Part shown: piece after piece, positions 7,051-11,431 of the stretch
Position numbering within the stretch: the first letter of the stretch is position 1
Layout: every line of letters begins with the position of its first letter
Assembly: GCA_019312705.1 (NCBI GenBank)
Contig: JAFDCW010000054.1
Span: 1-11,431 of the forward strand
Source of the DNA: Deltaproteobacteria bacterium
GTDB taxonomy: Bacteria; Myxococcota; Polyangia; Polyangiales; B10-G4
Direction of reading: 5' to 3'
DNA: 11,431 nucleotides
Translations under genes and position numbers: made by a program
Notes under the pieces: model-generated
What the model was told of the DNA's origin: nothing
Database searches by the model: none
What the model saw: only the letters and a program-made list of their open reading frames with translations

Positions 7051-8028
7051 TCACTCGGTCGGGTCGGTCAGCCGGGCCTTGGCGATCCGGAGGGAGTTGT
7101 CGATCAGGGCGCCGGCCATGAACTTGAGCAGGCCCATCGCCACCATCGGGTGGTCCTCGAGAATATCGAGCAGTACGTCCGACCTCTCCGTGAGGCCGAC
7201 GACCCGGGTTTCGGCGACCGCCCGGTAGCTGCGGGGCATGAGGCCGTTTGATTCGATCATGCCCAGGACGGAGTCCGGGCCCATCCGAAAGCTCCTCTCC
7301 GGAGCCGTACAGTTGACGACTCCGTAGATGATGCGCACGCCCCAGGTCGAGGGCTCCCCTGCCTCCCAAAGCACATCGCCCGGCTCGTAGCGCACTTCCT
7401 CGGCGAGGCGCGCGAGCTGTACGAGGGGCTCGAGGTTGACCGCGTTGTAGGGGCCGCGCCGCGTCAACTCGAGGCGTTCGATGAAGTCGAGGGGCTCCTC
7501 GGGGTAGGGGCGCTCTTCGGGCTCGCTGCGCTTCAGCAGACCTCGGCTCTCGAGCTCGCGTTGGGTCTCTGCAAGCTGCCGTGACTGCTGACGCAGGCCG
7601 TTCTCGAGGAAACCGAAGTCGTCCTCGAAGATCTCGAAGAGGTCGGTCTGGGAGATTTCGAGGGTCACGGTCGGTTCGAGAGCCGTGGCTTTCTGCCCCA
7701 CCGGCGACTTCGCGATCACTGGGAAAAAGCCCATGGCAAACGGCGGGACTGCGTCGAAGAGGTGCAGTCCTTCCTGTTCGACGCGGATGCCCCCCTCGAC
7801 GATCAAATGCACTGTCGTGACCGGCTCCTCCGGCCGATAGACCAGCTCTCCTGCTTCGTAGTGCCGCTCGTTGGCGTGGGCGGCGATGTAGGTCAGACCG
7901 CTGCTGGCGAGACTGCCGAGGTTCGGCAGGGTGCGTAGATGAATCAGCCGGTCCAAGGTCGTCGGGAAGCGGACCCGAGCTTCGCCCATGCCGATTTGGA
8001 ATGCCTGGTCGAGGGCGGGGTCGATCAT
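7051..8028 (-). CDS. protein with two cyclic-nucleotide-binding folds
   Basis: This is a 325-residue soluble protein with two domains of the CRP/PKA cyclic-nucleotide-binding (CNB) fold, at about 33-145 and 196-312, joined by a charged linker rich in Glu, Pro and Arg (146-195). Each has the opening pattern of the fold: YEAGELVYRPEEPVTTVHLIVEG (57-79) and YEPGDVLWEAGEPSTWGVRIIYG (214-236). Neither has the canonical FGE...PRxA phosphate-binding cassette. The first (94-118) has no arginine; the second keeps MPRSYRAVA (264-272). Nucleotide binding is therefore uncertain, more likely in the second domain. No helix-turn-helix or enzyme domain follows, so it is not a CRP-type activator. The start at 8028 overlaps the stop of the transporter gene (ATGA) and has GGAGG 7 bases upstream, so the two are translationally coupled. 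The likely role is regulation or scaffolding of the transporter-HEAT protein. Confidence 0.85.
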   Translation of the reverse strand: MIDPALDQAFQIGMGEARVRFPTTLDRLIHLRTLPNLGSLASSGLTYIAAHANERHYEAGELVYRPEEPVTTVHLIVEGGIRVEQEGLHLFDAVPPFAMGFFPVIAKSPVGQKATALEPTVTLEISQTDLFEIFEDDFGFLENGLRQQSRQLAETQRELESRGLLKRSEPEERPYPEEPLDFIERLELTRRGPYNAVNLEPLVQLARLAEEVRYEPGDVLWEAGEPSTWGVRIIYGVVNCTAPERSFRMGPDSVLGMIESNGLMPRSYRAVAETRVVGLTERSDVLLDILEDHPMVAMGLLKFMAGALIDNSLRIAKARLTDPTE

Positions 8029-10751
8029 GGCGCAGCCTCCGGTTCGACGGCGAGGACGGAGACCGCGTTGCGCACGACCGTGGCAAGCAACGTGTCGGGC
8101 TTGGGCTCGAGCGCCTCGACCGTCGGCTTCAGCTCGGACAGGCGCAGTTCCGCGATGTGATAGACGGCGAGGCTGCGCAGCGAGTCGCTGTCGGCGTCGA
8201 GCAGTTCCCGCAGCAAGTCCACGTAGGAGAGGTTTGTGGGGGTGTGAAGCGTCCCAGCCGACCGCAGGCGCTGCGCGTCGGGAATGTCGTCGATGAGCCC
8301 GGAGACCGCCCCGCGGAGGTTCGGCGCGACGAAGCTCTCGAGCAACTCCTGGCTGCTCGCGCTCACGTCGGCCCGTGAGCTCCCGAGGCCACGGAAGATG
8401 GTTTGTACATCTTGGTGGGGGTGCAAGATGCCCAGCAGGCGAAATATCCGCTCGCGCGCATTTTCGTGTTTGTCGCGGAGCATCTTGACGAGCAATCCGT
8501 GGGCCGTGGAGGTGGGCCCGGCGTTTCGACCCCCGTCGCGCTCGAGGGCCAGCCGCCAATCGAGGAATCGGTAGGCGGTCGAGAGCTCTCGTTCGAGGGC
8601 GGCCTTGATGGGAGGTCGGTCGAATTTCAGGGTGGGGTTGTCGCCGACGAGGCGGTTCAGGGCGCGCAGCACGCGGTAGCGCACGGCCCCGTTGCGGACC
8701 TCCGCCAGCTGCTTCACGAGGATCCGCGCCGCGCGTGGCGGCGCGAACCTCGCAATCGTCTTGGGAATCTGCAAACGGACGCGCAGGTCCTCGCCTTCGT
8801 CTGCGAGGGTGCCGTCGAGCATGCCCAGGGCCGTTTCGCCGAGCCCAACGAGGGTCTTGCGAGCTTCCTCGCGCACCAGCCTCCGGGGCAGCATGTCGAC
8901 GAGGCGCGGGACGAACCTCGGCGTCGGGGCCTTGCCCATCGACCGCGCCACCGAGAGCAGTACGTCATCCCGATCGCTCTGCGCGAGCTTCATCAGGTAA
9001 TCGTCGTGGGCGAGCCCCGGTCCATAGCCAATCGCGCGGGCGAGGGCCTCCTTGGCGACGTCACTGCCGTGCTCGACGACATCATCGAGGTACTCACCCG
9101 TCTCTGCGACCGTGGTGAACCCGCCAGATGTGAGGCCAACCAGGGCCGTCGCTCGGACGACCGGACAGGTCACCTCGACCTTGCGGCGCAGCAGCGCCTC
9201 GTCCGGAGCCAGCTTCATGCGCGCACGCAGCGCGGCGGCGCGCACATGGGCGTACTCGTGGTCGAGCAGTCGGTCGGCGAGCGGAAGGAAATCGGTCCGG
9301 CCGGAGTCCGCGAGCAACTCGAGGGCCTTGGCCAGAACGTCCGGGGCCGGGTGGTACAGGATGAGCGACGGGATCAGGTGGGCGCGCCCCTGTTCGGCAA
9401 ATAGCTCCAGAGCGACTTGCACGCGCTTGTCATCGACGCTGTTGAGCGTGCCCAGCAGCGATTCGAGGGTTGCGAGACTCAACTCGGGGAACTCGAAGCG
9501 TTTGTGTTCTGCTGCGTCGGCGAGGGTCCCGCGGAAGACGTCGAGGTAGTGCCGGCGCAGCTCCATCGCCGTGACCACTGCGGCGCCGGCGAGGAGGACG
9601 ATTGCTGCGCCGATGTAGATGGGGTCGACGCCGAGAGCGGCGATCGCCAGGATCATGAGCGACGCCGCGGCCTGTCCGCCCCGGTGCCCGGCGATGTCGG
9701 TGAACGTTTTGGACGCGCGGCGCAGTTGGCTGCTCATCGGCACATAGAGCAGTTCGCTCGCCGTTCGATGAAGCGAGTGGCGCAGGGTGGCGTCGGCCCC
9801 CTTGAGCGCGAGTCCGGCCACGATGCCGCCGCCCAGCAGTATTCCCACCCCGCCTGCAAGCAGGAGGGACGGCAATACCGCGAGGGCCCGGGTGGGGCCG
9901 CCGACGCGAATCACCCAGGGCACGACCAGAAGCTGCACGCACAGTGAGCCGAGGTTGAGTACGAAGTAGACCCGGGCAAAGAAGAAGCCCAGCTCGTCGG
10001 CGGGCACCGCCGCGCTCGCCGCGCTCTTGAAGAGGAAGTCGACGAGGGTGAAGGTCAAGGTGCCGAGCAACATCAACAGGGCGACCCTGCGGGCGTAGGG
10101 ATGACGCAGCGTTGTCTTGGCGCTCCACATCGGCGAGAGCTTCTGGGCATCGGGGTCGACCGCCTCCGGACGTTGCTTGTTCTCCGCAGACAGGGTGAGA
10201 GGCCCGACCGCAGCGAGGACTAGGGTGCTCGCCCCAACGAGCAACAGTTGTAGCGGCGTGATGACGGTCGTGAGCAGGCCCGCGAGCCCGGACCCGGCGA
10301 TTGCTCCGAGAACGCTGCCGGTGCCGATCACGGAATAGAGACGCTTGGCTTGGCTCGCCGTAAAACGCTCCCCGAGCAGAATGAATATCTGCGTCAGCGC
10401 CACGGTGACGATCACCGCGGTCCATACATAGAGTGCATAGAGCACCCATTGGCCGGTGCCGACGAGGAAATAGAACCCCGCGGTGACAAGCCCCGAGATC
10501 ACCAGCCAGGAGGAGAGGGCCGCTCGCCCCGCCGGGCTTCGCACCTGGAGGGCGGACACGGCGAACGCGGCGGCGGCCACTCCGATGTATACGAAGGGCA
10601 GCTGCGATGCGTCGATGTGGGCGAGGAAGAGCGCGTCGCGGGCCGTCTCGAGGAGCGCGTGGGACGCCATGATGGCGAAGAGGCTCAGCGCCGCGGCCAG
10701 GGTGTTCCGGCGCTCCCCCGGTCGGACTTGTCGTAGGCCCCCGAACATCAC
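8025..10751 (-). CDS. MFS/NTT-like transporter fused to HEAT repeats
   Basis: This is a 908-residue inner-membrane protein. Residues about 17-398 form 10-12 membrane helices of the MFS/ATP-ADP-translocase (NTT) superfamily. Family-like segments are GERFTASQAKRLYSVIGTGS (127-146) and the region ELLYVPMSSQLRR (333-345) with FTDIAGHRGGQ (350-360). Residues about 420-900 are soluble and alpha-helical, built from HEAT-like repeats (for example 499-513, 528-541, 622-640, 686-702, 854-870) that should form a curved protein-binding solenoid in the cytoplasm. NTT proteins of intracellular bacteria exchange ATP/ADP. Free-living versions with HEAT tails have no assigned substrate that I know of, so nucleotide transport is not claimed. 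The frame begins at GTG 10751; ATG 10748 is at least as likely because a TAGCCT element lies 7 bases upstream of it and no ribosome site is present. It overlaps the CNB-fold gene by 4 bases. Confidence 0.88.
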   Translation of the reverse strand: MMFGGLRQVRPGERRNTLAAALSLFAIMASHALLETARDALFLAHIDASQLPFVYIGVAAAAFAVSALQVRSPAGRAALSSWLVISGLVTAGFYFLVGTGQWVLYALYVWTAVIVTVALTQIFILLGERFTASQAKRLYSVIGTGSVLGAIAGSGLAGLLTTVITPLQLLLVGASTLVLAAVGPLTLSAENKQRPEAVDPDAQKLSPMWSAKTTLRHPYARRVALLMLLGTLTFTLVDFLFKSAASAAVPADELGFFFARVYFVLNLGSLCVQLLVVPWVIRVGGPTRALAVLPSLLLAGGVGILLGGGIVAGLALKGADATLRHSLHRTASELLYVPMSSQLRRASKTFTDIAGHRGGQAAASLMILAIAALGVDPIYIGAAIVLLAGAAVVTAMELRRHYLDVFRGTLADAAEHKRFEFPELSLATLESLLGTLNSVDDKRVQVALELFAEQGRAHLIPSLILYHPAPDVLAKALELLADSGRTDFLPLADRLLDHEYAHVRAAALRARMKLAPDEALLRRKVEVTCPVVRATALVGLTSGGFTTVAETGEYLDDVVEHGSDVAKEALARAIGYGPGLAHDDYLMKLAQSDRDDVLLSVARSMGKAPTPRFVPRLVDMLPRRLVREEARKTLVGLGETALGMLDGTLADEGEDLRVRLQIPKTIARFAPPRAARILVKQLAEVRNGAVRYRVLRALNRLVGDNPTLKFDRPPIKAALERELSTAYRFLDWRLALERDGGRNAGPTSTAHGLLVKMLRDKHENARERIFRLLGILHPHQDVQTIFRGLGSSRADVSASSQELLESFVAPNLRGAVSGLIDDIPDAQRLRSAGTLHTPTNLSYVDLLRELLDADSDSLRSLAVYHIAELRLSELKPTVEALEPKPDTLLATVVRNAVSVLAVEPEAAP
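8036..8040 (-). promoter_or_regulatory. Shine-Dalgarno sequence of the CNB-fold gene, inside the transporter gene
   Basis: GGAGG on the minus strand lies 7 bases before the ATG at 8028 and within the last codons of the transporter gene. It supports the 8028 start over longer versions of the frame, which would run far into the transporter gene. Confidence 0.75.
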
Positions 10752-10755
10752 TCGC

Positions 10756-10761
10756 AGGCTA
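10756..10761 (-). promoter_or_regulatory. possible -10 element of the transporter operon
   Basis: TAGCCT on the minus strand lies 7 bases before ATG 10748, so transcription would begin at or next to that codon (leaderless mRNA). A TTGCAC sequence further upstream is spaced 23 bases away, too far for a standard -35. Support comes from spacing and from the similar arrangement at 11033 and 6795. Confidence 0.25.
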
Positions 10762-11020
10762 GTCCATGTGGCTCGCCGCGTCGTGGTGCAAGCGGCGGGA
10801 TGCAGTGGCTTCGCCAGGAACGCCCCCTGAGGGCTTCAGCACCCTAGTGTGTGATGCAGAGTCACGGGAGGGAGTATCGCGACGGGCCGCGGTTTCCTCG
10901 CAAGGAAGGAAGACGATGGAAATGCACCGCATTTTCGAGGTTTCCTGACGCCGCGAGGGAGCCGTGGAACGAGCGAGAAACCTTCCGTGGCTCTGGATCA
11001 CGCACTAGACGCGACATGCG
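10762..11020. other. divergent intergenic region between transporter operon and kinase
   Basis: No family-level gene is visible here. Visible elements are a 5-bp inverted repeat TTCCT-CGCA-AGGAA (10894-10907) and the word GGTTTCCT occurring twice (10891-10898, 10939-10946). There is also a ten-codon mini-frame, ATG 10916 to TGA 10948 (MEMHRIFEVS), preceded by the purine run AAGGAAGGAAG, which would be a good ribosome site. The mini-frame could be a leader peptide but may be chance. The stretch 10890-10945 is less GC-rich than the flanking genes, as expected of a regulatory region. Confidence 0.4.
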
Positions 11021-11026
11021 TATACT
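11021..11026 (+). promoter_or_regulatory. -10-like element before the second kinase
   Basis: TATACT differs from TATAAT at one position and ends 6 bases before a GTG in the kinase frame (11033). This fits a leaderless transcript starting at or near the GTG. No good -35 is seen at 16-18 bases upstream. Confidence 0.4.
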
Positions 11027-11032
11027 CGCTGG

Positions 11033-11431
11033 GTGGAGGATGCTCCAGAGCGGGCGCGAGGAGCCGGCCCAGGGGACGTCGCGGGGGTGGGTCGCCCCGG
11101 TGACACCGCGGATCTACCGGAACGCGTGGGCCACTATGAGATCCGCCGTCAGCTCGGGGCCGGGGCGATAGGCGTGGTCTACGAAGGCTGGGACCCTCGG
11201 CTCCGGCGGTCGGTCGCCGTCAAGATGCTGCTCTCGGCGGACGCCAAGGATCACCAAGCCCAGCGCCTCGTGCGCGAGGCTCAGGCCCTCGCCCAACTGC
11301 GGCACCCAAACGTCGTCGCCGTCTACGACGTCGGCACCCACGAAGGCCGGGTCTACGTCGTGATGGAGCTCGTCGCCGGGGAGACCCTCGGCGATGCCCC
11401 GAAGGACGGCGACGGCCTCGTTCACCGGGAC
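11033..11431 (+). CDS. Ser/Thr protein kinase, N-terminal part, cut by window edge
   Basis: This is an open frame of 133 codons running off the right edge. Counting from GTG 11033, a short Gly/Pro-rich lead is followed by the kinase N-lobe at about residue 34 (HYEIRRQL). It has glycine loop GAGAIG (42-47), VAVK lysine K64, helix-C glutamate E82, RHPNVV (90-95), and hinge segment VVMELVAGETL (109-119). The frame then reaches LVHRD (129-133) after only nine residues (120-128). Kinases normally have about 35 residues here, forming helices D and E; the first kinase in this window has 36 between GGTL and HRD. The gene thus looks internally shortened in frame by about 25 residues, and the product may not fold as an active kinase. 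The start is uncertain: GTG 11033 is preferred for the -10 element just upstream, with GTG 11087 and 11126 as alternatives; none has a ribosome site. It is divergent from the transporter operon. Confidence 0.85.
   Translation, partial: MEDAPERARGAGPGDVAGVGRPGDTADLPERVGHYEIRRQLGAGAIGVVYEGWDPRLRRSVAVKMLLSADAKDHQAQRLVREAQALAQLRHPNVVAVYDVGTHEGRVYVVMELVAGETLGDAPKDGDGLVHRD

Noticed and set aside
8029..8559. Upstream extension of the CNB-fold frame into the transporter gene
   Set aside because: The extension is Arg/Pro/Ala-rich shadow sequence; the ATGA overlap and GGAGG fix the start at 8028.
8403..9404. 333-codon plus-strand frame opposite the HEAT region
   Set aside because: It is antisense to a well-supported HEAT-repeat region and has no recognisable motif.
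10850..10866. CRP-like site GTGA...TCAC in the divergent region near the CNB-fold operon
   Set aside because: The half-sites are 7 rather than 6 bases apart and the flanks do not match, and the CNB-fold protein has no DNA-binding domain.

Overview
The window is about 11.4 kb of very GC-rich DNA with long shadow open frames on both strands. Its content points to a myxobacterium-like member of the Myxococcota, probably of the Polyangiales/Sandaracinaceae kind. The reasons are two eukaryote-like Ser/Thr protein kinases, a lipoprotein with an Asp/Ala/Gly/Ser-rich stalk, and a nucleotide-transporter-like protein with a HEAT-repeat tail next to a cyclic-nucleotide-binding-fold protein. This placement comes from gene content only; no marker gene or rRNA is present.

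Layout, left to right. (1) 11-1624, minus: membrane-anchored Ser/Thr kinase with an N-terminal bundle of about six helices. (2) 1827-3626, minus: complete half-size ABC exporter (ABCB/MsbA type). (3) 3736-5295, plus: divergently transcribed 519-aa membrane protein of unknown function, whose C-terminal 90 residues resemble a protease propeptide. (4) 5415-6617, minus: lipoprotein with a stalk coded by a 30-bp tandem repeat and a C-terminal endostatin/DUF1554-like lectin-fold domain; it converges with gene 3. (5) 6795-7024, plus: short decayed fragment that looks like the N-terminus of a PlsC-type acyltransferase. (6) 8025-10751 and 7051-8028, minus: a two-gene operon joined by an ATGA overlap, coding an MFS/NTT-like transporter with HEAT repeats and then a protein with two cyclic-nucleotide-binding folds. 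(7) 11033-11431, plus: start of a second Ser/Thr kinase, divergent from the operon and cut by the window edge at its HRD motif. It lacks about 25 residues that kinases normally have just before HRD.

Functionally the window is a mix of signalling (two kinases, a CNB-fold protein), membrane transport (ABC exporter, NTT-like transporter) and envelope proteins. The only tight functional unit visible is the transporter-HEAT/CNB operon: its two proteins match parts that I recall as a single chain in related bacteria. No tRNA, rRNA, CRISPR array, transposase or prophage gene was seen. Three starts (10748, 11033 and the decayed 6795) have a TAnnCT-like -10 element 6-9 bases upstream and no Shine-Dalgarno sequence, which suggests leaderless transcripts.
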